Shown: positions 45,433 to 54,487 of the stretch, piece after piece
How positions within the stretch are numbered: the first letter of the stretch is position 1
Layout of the letters: each line of letters starts with the position of its first letter
DNA from: Methylomarinum vadi
GTDB lineage: Bacteria; Pseudomonadota; Gammaproteobacteria; Methylococcales; Methylomonadaceae
Assembly (NCBI RefSeq): GCF_000733935.1
Contig: NZ_JPON01000001.1
Coordinates: 3,856,623-3,920,622, forward strand
Length of the DNA stretch: 64,000 bases
Direction: 5' to 3'
Position numbers and translations under genes: made by a program
Notes under the pieces: model-generated
What the model saw: the letters and a program-made list of their open reading frames with translations, nothing else
Databases searched by the model: none
What the model was told of the DNA's origin: nothing

Positions 45433-46406
45433 TAATTTTTACCTTGGCCCAGAGCGGCTGCTAGCGCGGCAAACATCGCTTGTAATGGCTGTTGCTCGAT
45501 TAACAGGGTCGCTTTCTTCAACGTAAACCATTCGCGGTGGCGGTGGCTCTCCTCCCATTCCCTGTCGCCGATGAAGTCGGTGACCAGCATCGGAAAGACT
45601 TGTACGGTACAAGTGCCTCCCCATTTTTGGTATTGATAGCAGCCCAGCATTTGCTCGCTGACGATGCCGCGCACGCCGGCTTCCTCCCAGGCTTCGTTGG
45701 CGGCCGAGGCATGCGCCGAGCAGCCCGGTTCGATGATGCCCTTGGGGACGACCCAGTGGTTCTTGCCGCTGGAGGAAATCAATAGGAGCTGCAATTCCGA
45801 ATTCTTAATCCGATAAGGGATGACCGCCGATTGCGAATAATAATAAGCGGGCCTCAAGCGTTGTTCCAGGCCGGCAATGCCGTTGAACGGAAAGGTTTCG
45901 GACAGGGTCGAAGCGCGGGTGATGGAAGTCAGTTTGGCTGTGCCGGGTTTCAGTTCGCTCCAGTCTTCCGGCATCTTCAGCACCGCCAGCGTGGCGGTGG
46001 GCAGCAGTTTGCCGTCTTCCGGCCGTTCGATGTCGCTGCCGTGCAGATGCAACAACAATTCCTCCAGCCCCGGATTGTGACCGACCAATAAAACGCGATG
46101 GCTATGCGCCGGACAGTCGGCCAGCACCGCTTGCAATTGTTCGATGTCCGCTTCGTAGATGCGGGCGTCATAGTGGATATGTTGCCGGGTCAGGCCCATC
46201 GCCTTGGTCAGCTTGGCGGCGGTATTGCTGGCCCGTTCCGCCGGCGAACTGATGATGTAATCGGGCACCAGGTTTTGTTGCAGCAGCCACACGCCCATGC
46301 GCTGGGCGCCGCGTTTACCGCGTGTTTTCAACGGTCGGTCGAAATCGTCCGCGTCCACGCGCCAATCGGATTTGCCGTGGCGCATTAACAATAATTGCCT
46401 GTTCAT
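45432..46406 (-). CDS. SixA-type phosphohistidine phosphatase fused to a Nudix domain
   Basis: 324 aa. Residues 1-165 are a SixA-like phosphatase: LLLMRHGKSDW (Arg9-His10-Gly11), SSPAERASNTAAKL and VLLVGHNPGLEELL. Residues ~190-320 are a Nudix domain with WVVPKGIIEPGC...ANEAWEEAGV (~222-244), whose EAWEEAGV core is kept, although the usual box Glu and Arg are Cys and Asn. The Nudix half resembles diphosphoinositol/dinucleotide polyphosphate hydrolases in having a KG in place of GG. ATGA overlap with the HprK-related gene. Confidence 0.88.
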   Translation of the reverse strand: MNRQLLLMRHGKSDWRVDADDFDRPLKTRGKRGAQRMGVWLLQQNLVPDYIISSPAERASNTAAKLTKAMGLTRQHIHYDARIYEADIEQLQAVLADCPAHSHRVLLVGHNPGLEELLLHLHGSDIERPEDGKLLPTATLAVLKMPEDWSELKPGTAKLTSITRASTLSETFPFNGIAGLEQRLRPAYYYSQSAVIPYRIKNSELQLLLISSSGKNHWVVPKGIIEPGCSAHASAANEAWEEAGVRGIVSEQMLGCYQYQKWGGTCTVQVFPMLVTDFIGDREWEESHRHREWFTLKKATLLIEQQPLQAMFAALAAALGQGKN

Positions 46407-47497
46407 TGTCCAGTCTCCCGAATAATATGCTGATGGAAGAAGTCCTGCAACGCCTTGAAGTCGACGCGTCCGGTCACTTCATACACGGGAATGTCGCCGA
46501 GTTCGGCCAGATAGGCGGCCTCGTTCGGTTTTTCGTCTCCCGTGAGGAAGCGGCCGTCGTTCTGTTGGTAAAAGGGGCCCGGCGATTTCATGATGGCCGC
46601 GAGCAGTTCCCGCCGTTCGCTCAGATTTACCTCAGTCGCTTTGGTCGCTTCCTCGCTGTCGTGTCTCCAGTTTAAAACAATAAACGCTTGCAGGGGAGTC
46701 CTGTCGGCGATGCGGTCTTTGCCGTAGCAATCGTCGATATCGACATCGTATTTGTCCTCGAGTTGCCAGAGTTGCTGTCTGGGCAGGGCCAGCAGGTGTT
46801 GTCGTTGACGTTCCGGAATCAGTTTGTGCAGGCGCGGGTTGTGGACGATGGTGCCGGGATTGATGCGCGGCAGTTTGGCAATACCGACGGCGTCGATGCT
46901 GTGTTGCCGGCGACGGATGAACAGGCGGTCGTTGGTCAAAAAATCGATGTTCCGGTCTTCCAGCAAATGCAGCATGAAGGTGGATTTGCCGCCGCCGGAA
47001 AAGCCGGCGATGGCATAGGCCCGGTCGCCCTTAACCACCGCCGCGGCATGGCAGATCAGCCAGTTTCGATGCTGTAGCCGGTTCATGATCTGGGCATTGA
47101 TGAAATTGATGACCTGGTTGGGATAGGCCAGGCAAGGGCCTGCCGCGATGCAGTCGGACTCGCTTTGCAGAAACAGCATGCCGGTGCGGACCTTGCGGAT
47201 CAGGCGGCCGCCGGTAAAGTCGAAATAGGCGTCCTTGCGCCCGCTTTTGCCGGCTTCCCGTTTCCAGTCGCGAAACGGATAGGGCAGCTGGACTATCGGC
47301 GACTCGATGGCCTGAACGGTGATATCCGTATCCGTGGCGTCACAGAGAAACGGGTGGAAATAATCGCGTAATACGCCGAGCAAGGCGGCGGAATTGCTCA
47401 GCACGGTAACGCGGTAGCCGGCGCATTGCAGTGTCAGTTTGGCGGCATCCGGTCTCGCATCCCGCAGCAAGCGTGACTTTACAGTCGTTAATTCCAT
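46403..47497 (-). CDS. HprK-related kinase B (GAK-type)
   Basis: 364 aa from the ATG at 47497, one base after the ATP-grasp stop; an upstream ATG at 47524 is possible. The kinase core has NWLICHAAAVVKGDRAYAIA, P-loop GFSGGGKS, and FLTNDRLFIRR (Walker B-like Asp), as in HPr serine kinase relatives. An N-terminal ~130-residue domain and a C-terminal helical segment flank it. It is not a canonical HprK, because the sugar-system signature loop is absent. It probably phosphorylates a protein or small molecule made by the neighbours; the target is unknown. Confidence 0.87.
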   Translation of the reverse strand: MELTTVKSRLLRDARPDAAKLTLQCAGYRVTVLSNSAALLGVLRDYFHPFLCDATDTDITVQAIESPIVQLPYPFRDWKREAGKSGRKDAYFDFTGGRLIRKVRTGMLFLQSESDCIAAGPCLAYPNQVINFINAQIMNRLQHRNWLICHAAAVVKGDRAYAIAGFSGGGKSTFMLHLLEDRNIDFLTNDRLFIRRRQHSIDAVGIAKLPRINPGTIVHNPRLHKLIPERQRQHLLALPRQQLWQLEDKYDVDIDDCYGKDRIADRTPLQAFIVLNWRHDSEEATKATEVNLSERRELLAAIMKSPGPFYQQNDGRFLTGDEKPNEAAYLAELGDIPVYEVTGRVDFKALQDFFHQHIIRETGQ

Positions 47498-47498
47498 A

Positions 47499-48389
47499 TC
47501 AGCGGCCGATGCTGGCGATGACATAATCGCTATAGAGATCGGCCACGTTCAGGTCGAGGCCTTCCTTGGCGCCGCGAAAACCGCCAAACGCGGACACCTC
47601 GAACACGAACGCGCCGTTTTCGGTCTCGGCCACGTCGACGGTGGTATAGGTCATGTCGAACAGACTCTGCGCCCGCCGCGCCAGGGCGATGATTTCAGCC
47701 GACGGGTTGGCCGGAGCGTAGCTGCCGCCGCTATTGATCGTGGTGTTCCAGGATTTGTTTTTGCTGACCCTGGCATAGGCGCCCAGATATTCGCCATTCA
47801 GGAACATCAAGCCCATGTCTTGGCCGCCTAGGTCCATTTTCTGCTGAATGTACATCATCGGGTTGTCCGCCTTGAAGTTTTCGATCGCCTTGCGGATTTT
47901 ATTCTTGCCGTCGGTTTCGCTGATCACGCTCATGCCGCGCGCCTTGGTGGAATAAAGCGGTTTGAAAATGGCGGAACCGAATTCCTGCACGGTGGCGATG
48001 GCTTCGTAGATGTCTTCGGTCACGCGGGTGGGCGGCATCGGTATGCCGGCGTTGCGCAGGCTTACCGTGCAACTGAGGCGGTCGATCAAGCGCAGGATGC
48101 TGGCCGGGCGACTGAAGACGGCGACGCCGGCGTTTTCGGCCACGCGCAAAAGCTCCAGCCGGTCCAGCGTGTTCGGACAATAATTGGCGCTGATTTTTTT
48201 GATGATCAAGGCGTCCAATTGGCATAAATTCCAACCCTTGTAGAAAAGCTCCTGTGTCGCCAGGTTCAGCGTGACCTGATTCATATCGATCACCAGTCTG
48301 AAACCGGTTTTCGCGGCGACGGTGTCGGCCAGGGTTTCCGTGGACCATTTGCCGGGCAGGCCGACAACGCCTATTTTTAGATTAGCCAA
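47499..48389 (-). CDS. RimK-like ATP-grasp enzyme (GAK-type)
   Basis: 296 aa from a TTG start at 48389 with AAGGAG 7 bases upstream (MANLKIGVVGLPGKWSTE); an upstream ATG at 48437 lies inside the preceding gene. ATP-grasp elements: FGSAIFKPLYSTKARGMSVI (ATP Lys), MMYIQQKMDLGGQDMGLMFL, and VDVAETENGAFVFEVSAFGG (metal-binding Glu). This fold ligates a carboxyl to an amine or thiol using ATP. It overlaps the PhoU-APH gene by 13 bp and is coupled to the kinase gene that follows. Confidence 0.87.
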   Translation of the reverse strand: MANLKIGVVGLPGKWSTETLADTVAAKTGFRLVIDMNQVTLNLATQELFYKGWNLCQLDALIIKKISANYCPNTLDRLELLRVAENAGVAVFSRPASILRLIDRLSCTVSLRNAGIPMPPTRVTEDIYEAIATVQEFGSAIFKPLYSTKARGMSVISETDGKNKIRKAIENFKADNPMMYIQQKMDLGGQDMGLMFLNGEYLGAYARVSKNKSWNTTINSGGSYAPANPSAEIIALARRAQSLFDMTYTTVDVAETENGAFVFEVSAFGGFRGAKEGLDLNVADLYSDYVIASIGR

Positions 48390-50038
48390 GAAAAAATCTC
48401 CTTGATGGGTACGTGGTAAGTGCTGGAATGTTTGCATTGCAGCACCTGTTCGAGCAAATAACGGGAACGGTAAAACATCGCCCTGGCCAGGGTCTTGTCC
48501 AGCGTGAATCGGGTCGAGGTCGCCAGCGATCTCGCCAACCCCAGCGCCAGGCGCAGTTCGAAACTGGCGTCGTTACGGCGCTGGGCGAAGTCGGCGGCGA
48601 AACGGTACATGGCCAGATTGACCTTGAGCACCCGTTGCCGGTGAAACTGGTCCAGGGCCTGCAGCCGGTAATTGGAAACCATGAATACCGAAACATCCTG
48701 GACATAATCCATGAAACGGGAACGGTGCAGGTCGATGAAGTTGATCTTATTTTCTAGCGGATCGAAGATGATGTTATCGGTGTTAAAGTCGCCATGGATA
48801 TAGACGGAAAAAGGGGCGGCGATTTTTTTCTCCAGCTTTTGGCAGCGTTTCACCAGCTTATCGAATGACGGCATGGCAATGCCGGCGATCAGGCCGCGGC
48901 TTTGTTGAAACGCCGGGTGCAATGCATAGACGTCAGGCAAACGCTTTTGCAGTTGCAGCATGTAGTGGGCGTTGAAATCCTGTTGGCGTAATGTCTTCCG
49001 CCAAATATCGTGCAGGGTTTCGGTCAGTTGAGTGAGCGCTTTTTTCTGTAGTTTATCGGAACCCTGCAGCAGAATATTTTCGAAGGTGGTGCCTTGTAAG
49101 TGTTCGATCAGCAACGCGGCCGAGCGCCCTTGTTTGCGATAAGACAGAATTTTCGGCGCGATGCCCGGATAGATCTCGTGCCAGTTTTCCACGCTTTTTT
49201 GCTCTTCCTTGAGTTTGTGTTTTTTGCCGTCCTTGAAGATCGCGATAACGTCGTCTTTGTCGGTTTCGCTAATGCCGGAGACGGCCGATCCGGATCGGGT
49301 CTCGGCGATGGTTTCGACGATCAGTTTGTTGCCACCGCTTTTCTGCAGATGGTCGACGAAGCCGGACAGGGAAAGATAGCGGTCCATCGTAATCGGCTGC
49401 CCGAGGCAAGCGGATAAAATCGTTTCGCTGATTTTCAGTAGCGTGTTGCCCATATGCTTGATGCTTTGCAACACGAATAACGACGAAACCAGGTCGTCGT
49501 TATGTTTTTTGTCATTCAGCGAGGCGCCGCAACGTTCGAGCAGTTGTTGACAGTGTTTGTCCAAAGCGCGTTGCGCCTCGCCGATTTTAACGGCCAGCTG
49601 CGTGTCGCGATCGAATAGCGCACGTTCGATCAGGCTGATACCCAGAGCGACACGATCCAGCAGTTGGATCGATTCGTCGCTACAGAGACTTTTTCGGCTC
49701 GTCAGTTGGGCGACATGATGGTTGCAATCGCTGCACAGCTCGGCGATCCGTTCCAAGTGGTTGGCGATATGGTCGACCGCGCGCAACACCAGACTCTCGC
49801 TTTCGCTATTAGCGGTTTTCTGCATTTGTTGATAACAGGCGTTATGAATGCGCGCCTTCAGGTTGAAGATATAACCGCCGCGATCCAATAATTCGGCGGC
49901 GGAACCGTCATGGTTTTGGGCAATGTAATTTTGCAGCCCGACAACCTGGTTACCGGCTTCCGCCAGCAAGAATCTCAGGTTGTTACGCAGGCTTTTGCTC
50001 AATTGGGGCTTCAATGGTCTGCCTTTGTAGCGGTTCAA
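48377..50038 (-). CDS. PhoU-domain/aminoglycoside-phosphotransferase-like kinase fusion
   Basis: 553 aa from a TTG that overlaps the stop of the Nudix gene (TTGA). The N-terminal ~230 residues are helical and PhoU-like (ELLDRGGYIFNLKARIHNAC and AVDHIANHLERIAELCSDCN). The C-terminal ~290 residues are a protein-kinase-like phosphotransferase with VYIHGDFNTDNIIFD (~residue 414) and INFIDLHRSRFMDYVQDVSV, the catalytic loop and metal-binding Asp. Residues ~265-330 form the N-lobe. The fusion suggests a small-molecule kinase under phosphate-linked control. It is the second gene of the operon. Confidence 0.85.
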   Translation of the reverse strand: MNRYKGRPLKPQLSKSLRNNLRFLLAEAGNQVVGLQNYIAQNHDGSAAELLDRGGYIFNLKARIHNACYQQMQKTANSESESLVLRAVDHIANHLERIAELCSDCNHHVAQLTSRKSLCSDESIQLLDRVALGISLIERALFDRDTQLAVKIGEAQRALDKHCQQLLERCGASLNDKKHNDDLVSSLFVLQSIKHMGNTLLKISETILSACLGQPITMDRYLSLSGFVDHLQKSGGNKLIVETIAETRSGSAVSGISETDKDDVIAIFKDGKKHKLKEEQKSVENWHEIYPGIAPKILSYRKQGRSAALLIEHLQGTTFENILLQGSDKLQKKALTQLTETLHDIWRKTLRQQDFNAHYMLQLQKRLPDVYALHPAFQQSRGLIAGIAMPSFDKLVKRCQKLEKKIAAPFSVYIHGDFNTDNIIFDPLENKINFIDLHRSRFMDYVQDVSVFMVSNYRLQALDQFHRQRVLKVNLAMYRFAADFAQRRNDASFELRLALGLARSLATSTRFTLDKTLARAMFYRSRYLLEQVLQCKHSSTYHVPIKEIFSWLI

Positions 50039-50475
50039 CCGGTAGCCAGTTTCGGCAGGACGTCGCTCAGAAAATCCGGTGACAGCTTGTGCTGTGACAA
50101 CTCATTGATAGCGATCCATTCGATCGCGATCTGGTGTTTGTCGGGTTTGCTGCCGTTCTGCGGAACATAGCTATCGGGAACGCGGCAGCGGAACAGGATT
50201 TCCAATTGATGGCGGGTATGCGGTTCGGGCAGTTGTTTGTGTTTGAAATAATCGCTGATGTGGACGACCTTGTCGGGCAGGACCCGAGTCGCGATTTCTT
50301 CCAGGCATTCGCGTTGTAGTGCTTCTTCTAGGGTTTCGCCGGTTTCCTGCGCGCCGCCGGGCAGGGTATAGCGGATTCCCTGGTGCTCATCCAGTTTTTT
50401 CTGCAATAGCACTCGGCCGTTTTTGATGATGACGGCGCGTACGGTATTGCGGATGGTGGGATAGAGGTTTTCCAT
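50035..50475 (-). CDS. Nudix hydrolase, first gene of the phosphoryl operon
   Basis: 146 aa. The Nudix box is complete: GGAQETGETLEEALQRECLE followed by EIAT. TVRAVIIKNGRVLLQKK leads into the domain. Substrate unknown; many such stand-alone members act on nucleotide sugars or dinucleoside polyphosphates. It starts the eight-gene run; a -10-like TATGAT lies about 30 bp upstream on the minus strand without an obvious -35. Its stop overlaps the start of the PhoU-APH gene. Confidence 0.9.
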   Translation of the reverse strand: MENLYPTIRNTVRAVIIKNGRVLLQKKLDEHQGIRYTLPGGAQETGETLEEALQRECLEEIATRVLPDKVVHISDYFKHKQLPEPHTRHQLEILFRCRVPDSYVPQNGSKPDKHQIAIEWIAINELSQHKLSPDFLSDVLPKLATG

Positions 50476-50551
50476 TGATTGCCAGCGTTATTGTGTTTTT
50501 AGGTCATCATAACATGGCGCCTCTAGGCTAATTATGACAATGATAGATGGC

Positions 50552-51217
50552 TTATTGTTCGCGCAAAAATTCTATGATAGTGGCGGTCAACGCGGATTTT
50601 TCTTTCGTATTGAAGATATGTTGGGCATGGGCCCTGCCTGGCAGCAATTCGAGCCGCTTGGGCGAGGGCGCCCGTTGGTATTGCGCCTTGATCGATTTGA
50701 TGCCGGCTTCTTTCTCGCTGGCGATATAAAGAATCTTGCCGGCATTTATTTTTTCGGGATTTGCGATCGAGACGGGGGATAATGGCAATAGACGCGAGAT
50801 TTCTCCCTTTTGCGCATGCACGGCCGCAGTGCCGGCCGCTCCACCGCCCATGCTGGCGCCTAAGACCGCGACCTGTTCGATGTTTTTTTGCCGGTGCAGA
50901 TAACGCATGGCGGCCAGGATATCCTGGAAACGGTCGCTTGCTCTGCCGCCGCTTTTGGATTTTCCGTAGCCACGAAAATCGATGGCCAGGGCGCCAATTT
51001 GGTTGGCGCTCAATTGTCCGGCTAATTCACGCCAACTCGTCTTGTTGAATATCGCGCCGTGGGCGAGAACCACAGCCATCGTTCCACTGGCAGGATAGTA
51101 ATCGGCATGAATGGTGCCGCCGTCGGCGGTGCCGAAAGATACCATTTCAGGAGTTCGAGAGGTTGCGCAAAGGCTGGTTGAGAGTAATGCCAGGATGGCA
51201 AAAATAAATAATTTCAT
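50552..51217 (-). CDS. Exported alpha/beta hydrolase
   Basis: 221 aa with a signal peptide (residues 1-18, ends near SLCAT). AVVLAHGAIFNKTSWRELAG carries the oxyanion region, VAVLGASMGGGAAG the nucleophile Ser, and GRAHAQHIF the probable catalytic His; the acid residue is in LYIASEKEAGI. Substrate unknown. It lies 76 bp upstream of the phosphoryl operon on the same strand but has its own start signals. Confidence 0.87.
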   Translation of the reverse strand: MKLFIFAILALLSTSLCATSRTPEMVSFGTADGGTIHADYYPASGTMAVVLAHGAIFNKTSWRELAGQLSANQIGALAIDFRGYGKSKSGGRASDRFQDILAAMRYLHRQKNIEQVAVLGASMGGGAAGTAAVHAQKGEISRLLPLSPVSIANPEKINAGKILYIASEKEAGIKSIKAQYQRAPSPKRLELLPGRAHAQHIFNTKEKSALTATIIEFLREQ

Positions 51218-51363
51218 AATTTTTCCACGAGTTAATAACCAAGTTATTTACTTGGTTTAAATATTAGTATATTCTGAATAATAGGATGACTGATTGGTTT
51301 GGCCGATCATTTGTTCTTCACTAAGGAGGTTCTGTCAATTCAACAAAACTAGCAAAGGTTGCC

Positions 51364-51942
51364 ATGAAAACAAAAAATTTACTGATTGCTACTATTTTAT
51401 TCACCGCCGTAAACAGTGTTTACGCCACCGAGTCGAAGGATATCGTGTCGGACAGTCACCGACGCTATAACGAGACGATGAACCCGCGGCAGAAGGAATA
51501 TCCCAACCATTTGGGATTTAACGATCTGCACATTCAGGCCATCCGCCATTTGCCGCCGGATACGCACCATGTTCATGACCCGAAATTGCAGACTGTCGTA
51601 CATCATCATTGCAAGGCTTATGAAGACCAGACCATGCTGTGCCTGATGTTTCATACCGGTATGAAAGACCAGGACAAGCCGATCGGTTTCGAATACATCA
51701 TCACGACCGCACAATTCAATGGCCTACCGGAAGAAGAGAAAAAATATTGGCATTATCATCGGACCGAAGTGCCACGGGCTCATGCGACTTTTCCCGATTT
51801 GACCGCGGAAGAGGCGGCGGCGATTTTACCGGCTATCAACGAAACTTACGGTAAGGTGATTTATTTTAAAAAGCCGACCGACAAGTTTCCTTTAGGCCAG
51901 CCTTATATTCTTGTTGTTCAGGATATGCCTGAGCAAGAATAA
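51364..51942 (+). CDS. DUF1264/OBAP-family protein, exported
   Basis: 192 aa with a signal peptide (MKTKNLLIATILFTAVNSVYA). The conserved signature HHHCKAYEDQTMLCLMFHTG and IGFEYIITTAQFNGLPEEEK followed by KYWHYHRTEVP is that of the oil-body-associated-protein family, which also occurs in bacteria. Biochemical role unknown. A strong terminator follows. Confidence 0.85.
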   Translation: MKTKNLLIATILFTAVNSVYATESKDIVSDSHRRYNETMNPRQKEYPNHLGFNDLHIQAIRHLPPDTHHVHDPKLQTVVHHHCKAYEDQTMLCLMFHTGMKDQDKPIGFEYIITTAQFNGLPEEEKKYWHYHRTEVPRAHATFPDLTAEEAAAILPAINETYGKVIYFKKPTDKFPLGQPYILVVQDMPEQE

Positions 51943-51977
51943 CCCCCCCCTCTTGATGTGCCTTCGGTACATCCTCC

Positions 51978-52019
51978 GCCGGCGGAACTTGATTAACCCC
52001 AGGCCGCCGGCTTTTTTTT
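51978..52019 (+). terminator. Rho-independent terminator after the OBAP gene
   Basis: GCCGGCGG (51978-51985) pairs with CCGCCGGC (52004-52011), followed by eight T. It ends the OBAP transcript 11 bp before the start of the next gene, so the cytochrome peroxidase needs its own promoter or readthrough. Confidence 0.85.
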
Positions 52020-52029
52020 GGAGGCGCTT

Positions 52030-53097
52030 ATGCACATTATCTTACTGCTTGGAGTGTTGCTGAGTGGATCGGTCGACGCCGATAACCAACTGGGCCTTCC
52101 GCCACTCGAGATTCCTGCCGATAATCCGCAAACGGCGGATAAGATCGCCCTGGGCAGGGATTTTTTTCATGATGGCCGTTTCAGCAGCGACGGCTCGATC
52201 AGCTGCGCCAGTTGCCATCGACCGGACAGGGCATTCAGCGATGGATTGAGTGTCGCCGAAGGAATTGCCGGGCAGCGGGGCTTGCGCAATACGCCGACCA
52301 TCATCAATGCCGCTTTTTATCGGAGCTTGTTTCATGACGGCCGTGCCGCCAGCTTGGAACAACAGGCCTTGGGGCCGTTGCTGAATCCAATCGAACACGG
52401 TTTGAAGAACCGCGAGCAAATACTGGCTGTCGTTAAACGGGATAGCGATTATCGGCGCCGTTTAATGCGGGTTTTTGCCATTACCGAACAACAAATAACG
52501 GCGCGGCATGTGGCCAAGGCGATCGCCAGTTACGAACGGACTCAGATCGCCGGCAATTCGCCATTCGACCGTTATTATTTCGGCCGCGATCGCAGCCGTT
52601 TAACGACCAGCGCAGCTCGAGGCCTGCTGGTGTTCCGGCGCAAGGGCAATTGCGCCAATTGCCATGAAATTTCGATGAACCACGCCTTGTTCAGCGATAA
52701 TCGCTTCTACAATATCGGTATTGGTTCCAAACAGCTGTCGCCGGTCATCGATGAGTTTGTCGAGGCTTTACGCCAGGGAAAAAATTCCGAACAATATCCC
52801 TTGACGGCCAAACAACGCGCTGAGCTGGGGCGTTTTAATGTGACCAAGGTGGTCGCCGATATCGGCAAGTTCAAGACCCCCAGTTTACGCAACGTAGCCT
52901 TGACCGCGCCGTATATGCATGACGGCAGTTTGCAAACTTTGGAGGAAGTCGTCGATTATTACGATAAAGGAGGCAATAACAATCGATTCCAGGATCCGGC
53001 CATATTTCCATTGCATTTGACTGAACGGGAAAAAGCAGATTTGATTGCCTTCCTGCATTCCTTGAATAGTATGCCCGATAATCCAGGTTTACCTTAG
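52030..53097 (+). CDS. Dihaem cytochrome c peroxidase / MauG-like protein
   Basis: 355 aa from the ATG after GGAGG. A signal peptide (residues 1-17) exports it to the periplasm. Two haem sites, CASCH (~59-63) and CANCH (~207-211), and APYMHDGSLQTLEEVV near the C-terminus fit the bacterial CcpA/MauG family, which reduces hydrogen peroxide or oxidises protein residues. The distance between the haem motifs is normal. No mau genes are nearby, so simple peroxidase function is more likely. Confidence 0.9.
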   Translation: MHIILLLGVLLSGSVDADNQLGLPPLEIPADNPQTADKIALGRDFFHDGRFSSDGSISCASCHRPDRAFSDGLSVAEGIAGQRGLRNTPTIINAAFYRSLFHDGRAASLEQQALGPLLNPIEHGLKNREQILAVVKRDSDYRRRLMRVFAITEQQITARHVAKAIASYERTQIAGNSPFDRYYFGRDRSRLTTSAARGLLVFRRKGNCANCHEISMNHALFSDNRFYNIGIGSKQLSPVIDEFVEALRQGKNSEQYPLTAKQRAELGRFNVTKVVADIGKFKTPSLRNVALTAPYMHDGSLQTLEEVVDYYDKGGNNNRFQDPAIFPLHLTEREKADLIAFLHSLNSMPDNPGLP

Positions 53098-53261
53098 TAA
53101 ATGCTGCAGCTATCCGTCCTGGATTTTTTCAGCGTTCGATCAAGGAAAATGCGATTTTTCTTTTCCTGATTTTTTCTTCCCGCAAGACTGTTTCGCTTCG
53201 TCGCTCTATGTGATAATACCGGGTTTAGTTTTTGCAAACGATTCACACAGCCGGTCAGACA

Positions 53262-54308
53262 ATGGACGAAAACAAAAAGAAAGCGCTCGGTGCGGCGCTA
53301 ATGCAGATTGATAAACAGTTTGGTAAAGGTTCCGTCATGCGGATGGGCGATGTGGTGGCGAGTCGAGACATCGAGGTCGTTTCCACGGGGTCCTTGTCGC
53401 TGGATATCGCCTTGGGTTGCGGAGGGTTACCGCGCGGCCGGATAGTCGAGATCTACGGGCCGGAATCATCCGGTAAAACCACATTGTCGTTACAAACCAT
53501 TGCCGAAATGCAAAAGTTGGGCGGAACGGCGGCCTTCGTCGATGCCGAGCATGCCTTGGATCCGATCTATGCGGAAAAGATCGGCGTTAATGTCGACGAT
53601 CTGTTGGTTTCGCAACCCGATACCGGCGAGCAGGCATTGGAGATCACCGACATGTTGGTGCGCTCGGGCGCCGTCGATATCGTGGTCGTCGACTCGGTTG
53701 CGGCGTTGACGCCGAAAGCGGAGATCGAGGGCGAGATGGGCGATTCCCACATGGGCTTGCAGGCGCGGTTGATGTCGCAAGCGTTACGCAAACTGACGGC
53801 CAATATCAAGCGCTCCAATACCCTGGTGATCTTCATCAACCAATTGCGGATGAAGATTGGGGTGATGTTCGGTAATCCGGAAACCACGACCGGCGGTAAC
53901 GCCTTGAAATTTTATTCCTCGGTGCGGTTGGATATTCGCCGCATCGGCTCGATCAAGAAAGGCGATGAAGTCATCGGTAACGACACCCGCGTCAAGGTCG
54001 TCAAGAATAAGGTGGCGCCTCCTTTCAAACAGGCCGAGTTCGAGATTCTGTATGGCGAAGGGGTTTCTTTTTACGGAGAATTAGTGGACCTTGGCGTGCA
54101 ATACGGTTTCGTTCAAAAAGCCGGTTCCTGGTACAGCTACGGCAACGAAAAAATTGGTCAGGGCAAGGACAATGCCAAACAATATTTGAAGGATAATCCG
54201 GACAAAGCGAAGGAGTTGGAAGGCGCCATCAGGGCAGAGGTATTTGGCAGCACTAAGAAAACCAAAGAGGCCGAGTCAGCCGAAAACCAAGAGACGGATT
54301 CCGATTGA
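53262..54308 (+). CDS. recA: Recombinase A
   Basis: 348 aa from [20 protein letters not shown]; a start 30 bp upstream is less likely. Walker A is GPESSGKTT (~66-74), and [35 protein letters not shown] and [20 protein letters not shown] are the family signatures. It forms the strand-exchange filament and triggers LexA and UmuD self-cleavage. No E. coli-type SOS box (CTGT-N8-ACAG) was found upstream. Confidence 0.99.
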   Translation: MDENKKKALGAALMQIDKQFGKGSVMRMGDVVASRDIEVVSTGSLSLDIALGCGGLPRGRIVEIYGPESSGKTTLSLQTIAEMQKLGGTAAFVDAEHALDPIYAEKIGVNVDDLLVSQPDTGEQALEITDMLVRSGAVDIVVVDSVAALTPKAEIEGEMGDSHMGLQARLMSQALRKLTANIKRSNTLVIFINQLRMKIGVMFGNPETTTGGNALKFYSSVRLDIRRIGSIKKGDEVIGNDTRVKVVKNKVAPPFKQAEFEILYGEGVSFYGELVDLGVQYGFVQKAGSWYSYGNEKIGQGKDNAKQYLKDNPDKAKELEGAIRAEVFGSTKKTKEAESAENQETDSD

Positions 54309-54487
54309 GCCGTAAGTGGTTTTTAGGACGCCGCCAAGGGTGTTTGCGATCGTCAATCGAGTTCGTGCCAAGCGCCAGTGTTTACAACACAAGCTGTTAG
54401 ACATAAGGATGCTTTGTTTAACTTGCCAATGACGGGTGCTTTTATGTCGGTAGCGCTGCGGGTTATCGTTTGTTTTAGTAGCGAGTC

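Noticed and set aside
53100..53261. LexA box upstream of recA
   Set aside because: I found CTG-N8-CAG but not the required CTGT-N8-ACAG spacing, so I do not annotate it.
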